A stretch of DNA of 64,000 bases from Thermoflexus sp. (GTDB taxonomy: Bacteria > Chloroflexota > Anaerolineae > Aggregatilineales > Aggregatilineaceae): the NCBI GenBank assembly GCA_020724465.1, contig DYGX01000012.1, positions 62,001 to 126,000 of the forward strand, written 5' to 3'. A model generated the notes under the pieces. The model was given only the letters and a program-made list of their open reading frames with translations, ran no database searches and was not told the origin of the DNA. A program made the position numbers and the translations under genes. Every line of letters begins with the position of its first letter. The stretch's first letter is position 1. Positions 17,023-25,719 of the stretch are shown here, one piece after another.

Positions 17023-18612
17023 CTACTGCGCCAGCTCGGCGATTCCCCCGCCGAGCAGGAACTCGATCACCATCCGGTCGACGATCGACTCGACCGGCGC
17101 ACGATCATCCGTCAGGATCAGGTTCGCTGTCACCGTGGGCCGGATTGAGGCGGCGGCGTCGGCCAATGCTTCGCGCAGAATCGGGTGGGCGTCGGCGGGC
17201 AAGGCCGCGAGATTGGCGGCCAGGTTCCCGGCCTGGGTGGGCTGGACGGTGGCGACCAGAATCGTGTTGTACGAGTTGGGCACGTCGAGCGTGTGGACAC
17301 TCGGATACACTTCGAGCAGGGTGCGCGCCAGCACTTCAACCAGACGCCGGTCCGAGCTGGTGCGGCCCACATTGATGATCAGCACGCCGTCATCAACCAG
17401 ATGGTCGCGCACCTCTTGAAAGAATTCGACGGTGGTCAGGTGCCAGGGGACGTAGGGGACTCGATAAGCATCGACGCCGATCATCGTGTAGCGGTAGTCG
17501 AGTTGATTCAGCCCAAAGCGGCCGTCCTCGACGATTACGTTCAAGCCCGGTTGGGTCATGCCCATGTAGCGCCGCCCGGCCTCGACGATTCCCGGATCGA
17601 TCTCGATGCCGTCCATCGGCAAGCCGGGATAGACGGCGTCGTGCTGTCGGGCGATCGTCCCAGCGGCAAGGCCGATGATCGCGATGCGCTCGACGCGGTC
17701 AGGGGTATAGGGTGGGGCATTGAAGTACGGCCCGGCCAGGAAGAAGCCCCAGGTTCGCCGGTAATAGAGGTCATCGGGATGCCACTGCGAATGGACACCC
17801 TGGCCCTCGTTCAACAGCAGGTAACGGTAGCCGTTGCGGTCTTCGACGACCTGAACCAGGTTGTAGGCCGTCTCGTCTTCGTAGAGGAGGGTCATACCGT
17901 TGGGTGCCGGGCGCAGCGGCTGGCGCAGCACCAACGCCGCCCCGATTGCCAGCACGACCGGCATCCAGGCCAGCTTGAGCGCGGCACGGCGATCCTGAAG
18001 CGCCAGCCCACCCAACCCCACGGCCAGCAGTATTCCGGCGAAGAACAGAAACGTGCGCGCCGTGCCAAGCTGAGGGATGAGCAGCAGGACGGGCGCGAAG
18101 GTTCCGATGATGGAGCCGAGGGTGGAAAGGGCGTACATGCGCCCGCTGACGCCGCCCGCCTTGCTCACGTCGGAGATCGCCAGCCGGATCGAAAACGGGG
18201 AGACGCAGCCGAGCAGCGTAATCGGCGCGGCGAACAACACCAGCACGCTGACGAACGACCCGACGGTGAGTGCGGCGTCGAAATCCTGCACTGCGCGCGC
18301 AGCGGCGGTCAGAATCGGCTGGGCGACGAGCGGGATCACGCCGCTGAGAAACGCGGCCCACGCGATGAGCCGGTAGAACGTCGTGTAATACGGCGAGCGG
18401 TCAGCCCAGCGCCCCCCCAGAAAGTAGCCGGCTGTTAGATAAATCAGGATGAGGCCGATGATGTTCGCCCAGACGATGTTTGAGGTGCCATAGATGCTGC
18501 CAAGCAAGCGAGACGCGGCGAACTCGATGCCCAAAGTCGCCATCCCGCCCGTGAAGACGGCCAGATAGAGCAGGCGAGATTGCGTCGTGGGAGAGGGAGA
18601 AGGCTGGGTCAC
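17023..18612 (-). CDS. Fused MFS-type membrane / spermidine synthase-like methyltransferase-fold protein
   Basis: 529 residues. The N-terminal half has about eight membrane helices beginning LLYLAVFTGGMATLGIEFAASRLL, typical of the fused MFS/spermidine synthase family. The C-terminal half has a SpeE-like Rossmann fold: IAIIGLAAGTIA, GIEIDPGIVEAGRRYM, VEDGRFGL and VDAYRVPYVPWHLTTVEFF. The usual GGGDG of true spermidine synthase is replaced, so the substrate is uncertain. GTG 18612 is chosen as start because AGAGGA lies 8 bases upstream and homologous sequence begins here; the open frame runs a further 205 codons antisense-like upstream into the DUF58 gene. It starts 32 bases after that gene. 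Confidence 0.82.
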   Translation of the reverse strand: MTQPSPSPTTQSRLLYLAVFTGGMATLGIEFAASRLLGSIYGTSNIVWANIIGLILIYLTAGYFLGGRWADRSPYYTTFYRLIAWAAFLSGVIPLVAQPILTAAARAVQDFDAALTVGSFVSVLVLFAAPITLLGCVSPFSIRLAISDVSKAGGVSGRMYALSTLGSIIGTFAPVLLLIPQLGTARTFLFFAGILLAVGLGGLALQDRRAALKLAWMPVVLAIGAALVLRQPLRPAPNGMTLLYEDETAYNLVQVVEDRNGYRYLLLNEGQGVHSQWHPDDLYYRRTWGFFLAGPYFNAPPYTPDRVERIAIIGLAAGTIARQHDAVYPGLPMDGIEIDPGIVEAGRRYMGMTQPGLNVIVEDGRFGLNQLDYRYTMIGVDAYRVPYVPWHLTTVEFFQEVRDHLVDDGVLIINVGRTSSDRRLVEVLARTLLEVYPSVHTLDVPNSYNTILVATVQPTQAGNLAANLAALPADAHPILREALADAAASIRPTVTANLILTDDRAPVESIVDRMVIEFLLGGGIAELAQ

Positions 18613-18644
18613 GGATGCAGTCCTCTGCGGTGGGCGCAGCGTGC

Positions 18645-19913
18645 TCAGAGAATGCGTGCCTTGAAGCCGGTCTTGTAACTCAGCGCGGCGGTCAGGTCGT
18701 CGTCTTGGCGAATGGTGTATACTGCTGCGCCCGTGTTTTCGATCAACTCGCTGAGGTGGCGCGCAGAAACCCCCGGCGCGCCGAAGCTGACCGCGTCGAT
18801 CAGAACCGGAATGACGCGGATGCCGCGCCGCTGAAGCGTGTCCACTTCGGTGATCCAGTCGTCGCGCTGGGTGGCGCTGATCACCACCAGCGTTGTTCCG
18901 CGCGCCAGATGGCTGGACTCCAGCGACAGCACTTGCTTGAGTGTCAGGTCGCTTGTGCTGTGCGCGATCGCCAGGATTTCCAGGATGCGAGTGAGTTGGC
19001 GCGGCCCGCGATCGGGCTGGACGATCTCGCGGTGCGGCATGTATGTGATGAACCCGAGCGCGCGCCCTTTCTCGACGAAGTAAGCCGAGAGGGATGCCGC
19101 GATCGTCACGCCGTATTCTTCGGTCGAGGGGGGCAGATTGGGCGGCGGCGCGTAGACGTTGAGTCCGTTGCCGCGCGCGTGAGGCCGCTCGACCAGCGTC
19201 TCCCGGCCCAGATCCAGAATGATCCACACATCGGCCAGCGGATCCAGCTCGAACTCCTTGACCAGCAGCCGATCCTTGCGCGCCGTGCTGCGCCAGTGGA
19301 TGCGGTTGAAACTGTCGCCCGGCTCATAATCGCGCACTCCGGCGGCGTTGGTGGTAATGAAGTGCGTGCGCCGCCGGACCGCCTCGCCGCCGGAGAGCGT
19401 GCCCATCGGCGTGGCGAAGCGGTGCACGGGAACGGTCGGTGGGTAGACAATGATTGTGGATGCGGCCGCGATCTTGCGCGGAAACTGGAACAGGCCGAAG
19501 GGATCGCCGCTGAGAACGGTCAGCGGACCGAGCGTGAATTGCCCGCGCTGCGTGCAGAGCGTGTGGACTTCCCAGCCGTACCGCTGGCGCGGCAGCAGGG
19601 CTGGGACCACGTGGCTGGCGTTGTGGTTTGGCAGGTCCGAATGATCGCGCACCTCAAGCCAGAGCTTGGGCAGGATACCCGTGTTGTGCACCACAAAAGA
19701 CTCATCCAGCGTCCGCCCGACCTGAGCGCGCCGGGCGTGAGTGAAACGCCCGATCCGCAGGAAGTTAACCGCGGTCCACGACCAGAGGAATGACCCGGCC
19801 AGCAGCGCGACAAGAACATAGGCCAGGTGGAAGAAGAAAGAGCGCTCGGTGAGCGCGCCCGCCACCAGGAACACGATTAGCAGGGCGTAAAACATGTTGC
19901 GCCGGTTGGTCAT
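18645..19913 (-). CDS. DUF58 domain-containing membrane protein
   Basis: 422 residues with two adjacent N-terminal membrane helices (about 7-45), a beta-sandwich-like segment, then the DUF58 hallmark DYEPGDSFNRIHWRSTARKDRLLVKEFE split around residue 200, followed by a von Willebrand A-like fold (VWIILDLGRETL). DUF58 proteins are almost always encoded with MoxR ATPases, and here a moxR gene lies 18 bases upstream on the same strand. The pair is thought to act as a chaperone system for other proteins, but the client is not known. Confidence 0.9.
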   Translation of the reverse strand: MTNRRNMFYALLIVFLVAGALTERSFFFHLAYVLVALLAGSFLWSWTAVNFLRIGRFTHARRAQVGRTLDESFVVHNTGILPKLWLEVRDHSDLPNHNASHVVPALLPRQRYGWEVHTLCTQRGQFTLGPLTVLSGDPFGLFQFPRKIAAASTIIVYPPTVPVHRFATPMGTLSGGEAVRRRTHFITTNAAGVRDYEPGDSFNRIHWRSTARKDRLLVKEFELDPLADVWIILDLGRETLVERPHARGNGLNVYAPPPNLPPSTEEYGVTIAASLSAYFVEKGRALGFITYMPHREIVQPDRGPRQLTRILEILAIAHSTSDLTLKQVLSLESSHLARGTTLVVISATQRDDWITEVDTLQRRGIRVIPVLIDAVSFGAPGVSARHLSELIENTGAAVYTIRQDDDLTAALSYKTGFKARIL

Positions 19914-19931
19914 GACTGCGCACTGCGGCCT

Positions 19932-20888
19932 TTAATAGCGCGCCCCGACCGTCGCGCCGGGCACAGGCACCGTGTTGAGAATGCTGTGGATAATGCTGGT
20001 GGCGGAAATGTCCTTGATGCGCGCATTCGGTCCCACGATGATCCGGTGTGCCAGCGTGGCTTCGGCCAGCGCCTTGATGTCGTCCGGGATGACGTAGTCG
20101 CGCCCGACCAGCGCTGCACGCGCCTGGGCCGCCCGGTAGAGGGCCAGCGCGCCGCGCGGGCTGGCGCCCAGATACACATCCGGGTGCTGACGTGTGGTGG
20201 TGACCAGGTTGACGATGTAGTTCTTGATGTCGTGGTTCAGATAGACCTCGCGCACAGCGCGCTGCGCCGCCAGTAGATCGTCGACGCTGACCACTTGCTT
20301 GAGGTTGTGCAGCGGATGCTCGTACTGCTGCGAGTCGAGCATGGCGATCTCTTCCTGCGGGTTAGGATAGCCCAGGCGAATGCGCAGCATGAAGCGGTCA
20401 AGCTGGGCTTCGGGGAGCGGGAACGTCCCTTCATATTCGATGGGGTTCTGGGTGGCGATCACCAGAAACGGCTCTTCGAGCATATAGGTATTCCCGTCCA
20501 CCGTGACCTGGCGCTCTTCCATCGCCTCCAACAGGGCGGCCTGAGTCTTCGGTGTGGCGCGGTTGATCTCATCGGTCAGGACGATCTGCGACATGATCGG
20601 CCCTGGGCGGAACTCGAATTCGCGCGTGAGCTGGTTGAAAACCGAAACCCCGGTGACATCCGAGGGGAGCATATCGGGCGTGAACTGGATGCGGCTAAAC
20701 GATGCGCCGATCGAGCGCGCCAGCGCCCGCGCCATCATGGTTTTGCCGACTCCCGGTACGTCTTCGATCAGGATGTGGCCCTGGCACAGCAAACCCAAGA
20801 CGGTCAGGCGGATCTCGTTGCGCTTGCCGATGATGACCTGGGCGACGTTCTCGACGATTCGCTCGCCGACGGTTTGAACAATGTTCAT
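19932..20888 (-). CDS. moxR: MoxR-family AAA+ ATPase
   Basis: 318-residue AAA+ ATPase. Walker A is in [16 protein letters not shown], Walker B in [22 protein letters not shown], with sensor 1 [24 protein letters not shown] and the C-terminal lid containing [19 protein letters not shown] and [14 protein letters not shown]. These are characteristic of MoxR. It probably remodels proteins together with the DUF58 protein encoded directly downstream. It is the first gene of a four-gene minus-strand unit that ends with the DUF1461 gene. Confidence 0.94.
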   Translation of the reverse strand: MNIVQTVGERIVENVAQVIIGKRNEIRLTVLGLLCQGHILIEDVPGVGKTMMARALARSIGASFSRIQFTPDMLPSDVTGVSVFNQLTREFEFRPGPIMSQIVLTDEINRATPKTQAALLEAMEERQVTVDGNTYMLEEPFLVIATQNPIEYEGTFPLPEAQLDRFMLRIRLGYPNPQEEIAMLDSQQYEHPLHNLKQVVSVDDLLAAQRAVREVYLNHDIKNYIVNLVTTTRQHPDVYLGASPRGALALYRAAQARAALVGRDYVIPDDIKALAEATLAHRIIVGPNARIKDISATSIIHSILNTVPVPGATVGARY

Positions 20889-20991
20889 GAGGTGTGCGGC
20901 CTTCTCGCTTTCCGTGGGGTCCTGTGTCCGGAGATTATAACGCAGCGTGGGAGTCGGTGGTAAGAACCGTTATCCTACGCCTGGACGCCGA

Positions 20992-22104
20992 TCAGCGGGC
21001 GGGATGCGGCGTGCGCCGGCTCTGCCGCGCCTGCTCGACAGCCGCCCGGATCTCGCGGATAAAGACGGATCGGTCGAAGCGCATGGCGTGCGCGCGCAGT
21101 ACGACAGGGTCGTAGTCGCGCGCGTCGAACGCGCGCAGCGCCGCGGCAAGCGACTCGACGGTCGGCTCGTCGAAAAACGCGCCTGTTTTGCCGGGGATGA
21201 CGGTGTCCAGCGCGCCGCCGCCCCGGAATGCGATTACGGGGCGCCCGGCAGCCTGCGCCTGGACGGGGACGATCCCGAAGTCTTCGAGTCCCGGAAAGAT
21301 CAACGCCCGGCAGCGAGCCATGAGATCGGGCAGGTCGTCGTCGGGCACATAGCCGAGGAACTGCACGGTCGGTCCGGCCAGGGCCTCGAGCCGCTGGCGA
21401 TCGCGTCCGCTTCCGGCCACCAGCAGCGGCAGCCCCAGGCGTGTGCAGGCCTCGACGGCGAGATCAATGCGCTTGTACGGGATCAGGCGCGAGACCACCA
21501 GGAAGTAATCGTCGTGAGCGGGCGCGGGGGTGAAACGCTCGGCAACTTCGACCGGTGGGAAGATGAGCGACGAATTGCGCCGGTAGAAGCGCCGGATGCG
21601 CGCCTGGACTTCCGTGCTGATGGCGATGAAATGATCCACGCGCTGGGCGGCGGCGAAGTCCCAGCGCCGGTAGAGCCGGGCGACCAGGCGGGCCAGCACC
21701 TGCACCGGGGGGCTGAAGCGCTCGCGTGCCAGGTAGCTGTCGAGGTCCCAGATGTAGCGTGTCGGGGTGAGGCAATAGCAGATGTGAGTGGTATCCGGCC
21801 CGGTGCGCACGCCGTGGCAGAAGCCGCTTTTGTTGCTGAGCACGACTTCATAGCCGGACAGATCGAGCCGGTCGAATGCCAGCGGGTAGAGCGGCAGGTA
21901 GCGCTGATGGTGGCGATGGATTCCGGGCAGCCGATCGAGCCAGCTTGTGCGAATGTCCCACGCGCGGTAGCTCTCCGGCAGCAGATCAGGCGCGTAGATG
22001 CTGGTGTAGATCGGCGCGTTAGGGTAGATCGCGACCAGGGTCTCCAGCACATCTTCGGCCCCGCCGTTCTGGTTCAGCCAGTCGTGGACCAGTGCGAGCG
22101 TCAT
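20992..22104 (-). CDS. Glycosyltransferase family 4 protein
   Basis: 370 residues of GT-B fold. The N-terminal domain begins LALVHDWLNQNGGAEDVLETL; the C-terminal nucleotide-sugar domain has VSRLIPYKRIDLAVEACTRL, VAGSGRDRQRLEAL, FLGYVPDDDLPDLMARCRALIFPGLEDFGIVPVQAQAAGRPVIAFRGGG (here quoted in parts: LGYVPDDDLPDL, FPGLEDFGIVPVQA), including the E-x7-E region. It probably adds mannose or a related sugar to a lipid-linked or surface glycan. ATG 22104 overlaps the rnhB stop (ATGA), so translation is coupled; an upstream in-frame start at 22173 would bury it in rnhB. Last gene of the glycan operon. Confidence 0.88.
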   Translation of the reverse strand: MTLALVHDWLNQNGGAEDVLETLVAIYPNAPIYTSIYAPDLLPESYRAWDIRTSWLDRLPGIHRHHQRYLPLYPLAFDRLDLSGYEVVLSNKSGFCHGVRTGPDTTHICYCLTPTRYIWDLDSYLARERFSPPVQVLARLVARLYRRWDFAAAQRVDHFIAISTEVQARIRRFYRRNSSLIFPPVEVAERFTPAPAHDDYFLVVSRLIPYKRIDLAVEACTRLGLPLLVAGSGRDRQRLEALAGPTVQFLGYVPDDDLPDLMARCRALIFPGLEDFGIVPVQAQAAGRPVIAFRGGGALDTVIPGKTGAFFDEPTVESLAAALRAFDARDYDPVVLRAHAMRFDRSVFIREIRAAVEQARQSRRTPHPAR

Positions 22105-22751
22105 GATGACTCGGCCCCCCGCTGAGAACTCAGGGTGTGCAGTGGGGCGAACGAACGGCGGTGAACTGTGCACGGCCCGAACTGGCGCAGCGCGCTGCGG
22201 TGGAGCGCCGTGCCGTAGCCTTTGTGCTCGCGAAAGCCGTAGTGTGGGAAGCGGTCGTCCAGATCGTCCATAAACTGGTCGCGGACGACTTTGGCAAGGA
22301 TGCTGGCCGCCGCGATGCTTACCGAGCGCTGGTCACCCCGGATAAGGGACAGGCAGGGCAGGCCCGCCTCGCTGAGGTCCAGCGCGTCGGTCAGCAGGGC
22401 ATCCGGCGGCACGCTCAGCGCGTCCAGAGCGCGGCGCATGGCGAGGCGAGTGGCGGGGACAATGCCCAGGGTGTCGATCTCCGCGTGGCTGGCAAAGCCC
22501 ACGCCGGTTGCCAGGGCGTGCTCCAGTATCTGCGGCAAAAGTGCTTCGCGCTCGGCGGGCGTCAGGCGTTTCGAGTCGTCGACGCCGGTAAGTGTGCGCG
22601 CCAGATCGAAACGGTCGGCAGGCAGGATTACCGCACCTGCCACAACCGGCCCGGCCCACGCGCCGCGCCCGGCTTCGTCAAGCCCGGCGATGTGGCGAAA
22701 GCCCTGTGCGCGGAGCTGGTACTCGAAGCGGAGATCGGGGCGGATGTTCAT
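22101..22751 (-). CDS. rnhB: Ribonuclease HII
   Basis: Removes ribonucleotides from DNA and RNA-DNA hybrids. The 216-residue protein has the catalytic Asp25-Glu26 in GLDEAGRGAWAGPVVAGAV, DDSKRLTPAEREAL, IRGDQRSVSIAAASILAKVVRD and the C-terminal HYGFREHKGYGTALH. Length is normal. It overlaps by ATGA both the upstream GT2 gene (22748-22751) and the downstream GT4 gene (22101-22104), so it is translated within a glycosyltransferase operon with no evident functional link. Confidence 0.96.
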   Translation of the reverse strand: MNIRPDLRFEYQLRAQGFRHIAGLDEAGRGAWAGPVVAGAVILPADRFDLARTLTGVDDSKRLTPAEREALLPQILEHALATGVGFASHAEIDTLGIVPATRLAMRRALDALSVPPDALLTDALDLSEAGLPCLSLIRGDQRSVSIAAASILAKVVRDQFMDDLDDRFPHYGFREHKGYGTALHRSALRQFGPCTVHRRSFAPLHTLSSQRGAESS

Positions 22752-23500
22752 GATCGATAGCGCCCACGCAGCGCATTCCAGCGGATGCGCAGAACATCCA
22801 CGAACATATCAATCGAATCGCGCACGGGCCGGATGCGCGTGTTCGCCTTGTAGTACCAGTGAATCGGCACCTCGACGATGCGCAAACCCCGCTGCTGCGC
22901 AATGAACAACACTTCCACATCGAAACTCCATCCGTTCAATGTCTGGAGCGGAAAGAGTTCTTCGGCGACGTCGTCCCGAAACATCTTAAAGCCGGCCTGC
23001 GTGTCCTGGAAACCGTGGACGGCGAACAGCCGCACGATGGTGTTGAACACACGGCCCATGACGTGGCGATGCCACGGCTCATCGTAGCGTACGGCGCCGG
23101 GTGCCTCGCGCGAGCCGATCGCGATGTCGAAATCCGTCAGGCGGGGCGGGAGAAACCGGGTGATGTCCTCAATGGGCATCGACAGGTCGGCATCGCAGAT
23201 GAAACGGTATTGGCCGCGCGCGGCAAGCATCCCGGTGCGGACGGCGGCGCCTTTGCCCTGTGTCCCTTCAAACAGGGGGCGCACAAACGGTTTTTGGGCG
23301 GCGAAGTCCTCAACAATCGCGTGTGTCCGGTCCGACGAGTTGTTGTCCACAACAATGACTTCGACCGGATAGTCCTGCGACTCCGCGAAGCGCGCGATGC
23401 GCTCCAGGCTTTCGGGCAGGCGGGCCTCTTCGTTGTAAGCTGGGATGACGATCGACACGAACGGCCGGCTGGGATCGGTGGTCGAAGGATGGGTTCCCAC
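22748..23500 (-). CDS. Glycosyltransferase family 2, dolichyl-phosphate glucosyl/mannosyltransferase-like
   Basis: 250-residue GT-A enzyme. It shows VSIVIPAYNEEARLPESL, VVDNNSSDRTHAIVEDF, KGAAVRTGMLAARG, the DXD-like ICDADLSMPIED, and FNTIVRLFAVHGFQDTQAGFKMF, which resembles ALG5/DPM1-type polyprenyl-phosphate glycosyltransferases. No C-terminal membrane helices are evident. Expected role: loading a hexose onto undecaprenyl phosphate for later transfer. Starts 15 bases after the next GT2 gene and overlaps rnhB by four bases. Confidence 0.88.
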   Translation of the reverse strand: MGTHPSTTDPSRPFVSIVIPAYNEEARLPESLERIARFAESQDYPVEVIVVDNNSSDRTHAIVEDFAAQKPFVRPLFEGTQGKGAAVRTGMLAARGQYRFICDADLSMPIEDITRFLPPRLTDFDIAIGSREAPGAVRYDEPWHRHVMGRVFNTIVRLFAVHGFQDTQAGFKMFRDDVAEELFPLQTLNGWSFDVEVLFIAQQRGLRIVEVPIHWYYKANTRIRPVRDSIDMFVDVLRIRWNALRGRYRS

Positions 23501-23515
23501 AAGGGTCTCCTGGTG

Positions 23516-24502
23516 TTAGGCCGCGTCCGGCGGGCTGGCCGGGACCGGGGTCAGGATCGACTCAAGGTATGCAATAGATACACGGCGACTGCGCTGGATG
23601 GCGCGCCGCTTGCGCAGCATTCTGGGCAGGCCGAACAGGCTGGCTGCCATGCCGCGTAGCCGTGCCCGTGCGGCTGCGCCGCGCCAGGCGCGGAGCGCGT
23701 CCGCCGCGAGCGCCACCTGCGCGCGTACGATCTTTGGCCAGTGCTTGCGCCACAACGGCGTCGGATAGTCTTTGACCAGAATCCAGATCATGTTACGCCC
23801 GTCGTAGTAGCTGGCGGTGATACCCCCGCCGGTGGCGGCAAGACGGTGATAGACGACTGCACGCGGCGCGTAGACACAACGGTAACCGGCCAGTTGTGCC
23901 CGCCAGGCGAGGTCCATGTCCTCTGCCGAAAAGAAGAAATCGTCGTCAAGCAGCCCGATCTCGTCCAGCATCGCACGCCGGTACGCGGCTGAGCCGCCGC
24001 AGGCGCTGAACACGTATTCCTCGCGATCATACTGGCCGGTGTCTGTCTCCCACACGCCGCGATTGACAAGCCGCCCATCGACGCGATACAGGTCGCCGGC
24101 GGTGTGAAAGCGCGTCCGGTCGTCGAACAGCAGCATCTTCGAGGCGACGATCCCGGCTTCGGGATGCCGCTCAAAGGCGGCGACGACTTCGCTCAGCCAA
24201 TCCGGATCGGCTTCGGTGTCGTTGTTCAGCAGAACGATGATCGAGCCGCCCGCGGCGCGCATTCCGGCGTTGCAGGCGCCGGTGAATCCGCGGTTGTCCG
24301 GCAGGGCGACAAGGCGCACTTCGGGATAGCGCTCTGCCAGCAGGGCGCGCGAGCCGTCGCTCGATGCGTTGTCGGCGACGATGATCTCGAGGCGCGGGTA
24401 GGTCTGCGCGCGCAGTGCATCCAGGCATGTGGGCAGGTGGTGCGCCCCGTTCCAGTTCGGGATGACGACCGACACCAGCGGAGTCTCAGCACTGCCTGGC
24501 AT
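23516..24502 (-). CDS. Glycosyltransferase family 2, rhamnosyltransferase-like
   Basis: 328 residues. The GT-A domain includes VSVVIPNWNGAHHLPTCLDAL, IIVADNASSDGSRALL, NRGFTGACNAGMRAAGG, the DXD-like LLNNDTEADPDWL and FFFSAEDMDLAWRAQLAG. This pattern is typical of bacterial rhamnosyl/other deoxyhexose transferases; the neighbouring rfbD gene (3 bases upstream) supplies dTDP-rhamnose and supports that guess. The last about 60 residues are basic and Ala/Arg-rich. Confidence 0.87.
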   Translation of the reverse strand: MPGSAETPLVSVVIPNWNGAHHLPTCLDALRAQTYPRLEIIVADNASSDGSRALLAERYPEVRLVALPDNRGFTGACNAGMRAAGGSIIVLLNNDTEADPDWLSEVVAAFERHPEAGIVASKMLLFDDRTRFHTAGDLYRVDGRLVNRGVWETDTGQYDREEYVFSACGGSAAYRRAMLDEIGLLDDDFFFSAEDMDLAWRAQLAGYRCVYAPRAVVYHRLAATGGGITASYYDGRNMIWILVKDYPTPLWRKHWPKIVRAQVALAADALRAWRGAAARARLRGMAASLFGLPRMLRKRRAIQRSRRVSIAYLESILTPVPASPPDAA

Positions 24503-24505
24503 CGC

Positions 24506-25360
24506 TTACTCCTGCAAGAGGCCCTCGGCGCGCAGAAACGCCGCCAGCGCGTCCGGCCACGGGCGCAGCCGGATGCCCATTTGGGCCGCGGCGAAATTGC
24601 GCAGCGCGCTGTACTCGGGCGGGCGGGACGCGCGCCGGTATTCGGCGAGCGCGATGGGTTCGACGGGCGTTTCGCGGTATCCGGCCAGGTCAAGGGCGCA
24701 GCGCGCCAGCCCATAGCGCGAAACGTGTCCTTCGTTGACCAGGTGATACGTGCCACTCCGTCCGGTCTCGATCAACTGGACCAGCGCGTCGGCCAGGTCG
24801 TTGGTGTAGGTGGGCGAGCCGATCTCGTTGGTAACCACGCGCAGCGGCTGTCCCTCGCGCGCGGCCCGCAGGATGGCATGGACGAAGTTGTTGCCCCCGT
24901 GTGCATAGAGCCATGCCGTGCGCACGATCATGTGTCGCGACACCAGCTGGCGCACGAACTGCTCGCCGACCCACTTGCTGTACCCGTATGGATTGATCGG
25001 GTTGGGTGTGTCGTACTCCAGGTACGGGCGCGTCGCACGGCCATCGAAGACTTCGTTGGTGCTGATGTACACCAGCCGTGCGTCGTGATCCTGGCACGCC
25101 TGCGCGACCGTCTGCGTGCCAAGCCCGTTCACCAGCAGCGCGCGATCCGGGTCTTCTGCACAATGATCGACGGCAGTCAGCGCGGCGCAGTGTACCACCA
25201 GTTCCGGCTCGGTTTCGTCAAATGCAGCCCGGACCGCATCCCAGTCCGTGACATCCATCCTCGTCACATCGTAGCCGGACACCGCGTGGCCGTGCGCGAT
25301 GAGGCGAGCCTGAAGCGCGCTGCCCAGCCGGCCATCGGCCCCCGTCAGCAGAACTCGCAT
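24506..25360 (-). CDS. rfbD: dTDP-4-dehydrorhamnose reductase
   Basis: Last step of dTDP-L-rhamnose synthesis, NADPH-dependent. The 284-residue SDR has the glycine motif LLTGADGRLGSALQ, VVHCAALTAVDHCAEDP, STNEVFDG, the catalytic Tyr-Lys in YGYSKWVGEQFV, and TAWLYAHGGNNFVHAIL. rfbA, rfbB and rfbC are not in the window. It is the first gene of the minus-strand glycan operon that runs to 20992. Confidence 0.93.
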   Translation of the reverse strand: MRVLLTGADGRLGSALQARLIAHGHAVSGYDVTRMDVTDWDAVRAAFDETEPELVVHCAALTAVDHCAEDPDRALLVNGLGTQTVAQACQDHDARLVYISTNEVFDGRATRPYLEYDTPNPINPYGYSKWVGEQFVRQLVSRHMIVRTAWLYAHGGNNFVHAILRAAREGQPLRVVTNEIGSPTYTNDLADALVQLIETGRSGTYHLVNEGHVSRYGLARCALDLAGYRETPVEPIALAEYRRASRPPEYSALRNFAAAQMGIRLRPWPDALAAFLRAEGLLQE

Positions 25361-25584
25361 GGAACACCGTCCATCCAGATAGCACGGCGCCAGACTGCGC
25401 CGTTGCGAAGCGGGGGTGCCCCCTGATAACCGCGGTCATTATACCGGAACTGCGGCCAGGCGAAAATAACGCCGACTGCCCGCCTGCCCAATGCCCAGGT
25501 GACGCCGCAGGCGCCAGCCCGCCCTGCAGCCCCGGTAATAGCGCAGGTTTAGGGAAGTGTTGAATTGACGAATCCTTAAAGTTC
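25361..25584. other. Divergent intergenic region between rfbD and yceD
   Basis: No gene is visible here. Together with the yceD leader it makes the longest gene-free stretch of the window (25361-25719). It should contain the minus-strand rfbD promoter; an AT-richer patch at about 25436-25475 is a plausible site, but I see no convincing hexamer pair. Confidence 0.6.
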
Positions 25585-25613
25585 TTGACAGAAAATGTAG
25601 GAATCGTTATAAT
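25585..25613 (+). promoter_or_regulatory. Perfect-consensus sigma-70 promoter of yceD-rpoD
   Basis: TTGACA (25585-25590), exactly 17 bases, TATAAT (25608-25613). Both hexamers match consensus. Transcription should start near 25620, leaving a leader of about 100 bases before the yceD start. Confidence 0.88.
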
Positions 25614-25638
25614 CATGTCATCCAAATCGAAAGATGTT

Positions 25639-25690
25639 AAGCTTCAGCCGCTTTGTTCCGCTGCACGGGAAGCTCGCGGCTTGCTTTTTT
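25639..25690 (+). promoter_or_regulatory. Terminator-like hairpin in the yceD-rpoD leader (possible attenuator)
   Basis: Within the leader, AAGC (25639-25642) and AGCCGC (25646-25651) can pair with GCGGCT (25676-25681) and GCTT (25683-25686), with an inner TTCC/GGAA pairing (25656-25659 with 25668-25671), followed directly by a run of T to 25690. This has the layout of an intrinsic terminator placed between the promoter and the first gene. Whether it terminates, and what would relieve it, cannot be told from sequence. Confidence 0.5.
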
Positions 25691-25719
25691 AGTTATCGGT
25701 ATCGTTGAGGTTTGTTACT

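Noticed and set aside
18613-19227. A 205-codon upstream extension of the MFS/spermidine-synthase-like protein
   Set aside because: It lies inside the DUF58 gene in another frame, and a GTG with a good AGAGGA site starts the recognisable sequence at 18612.
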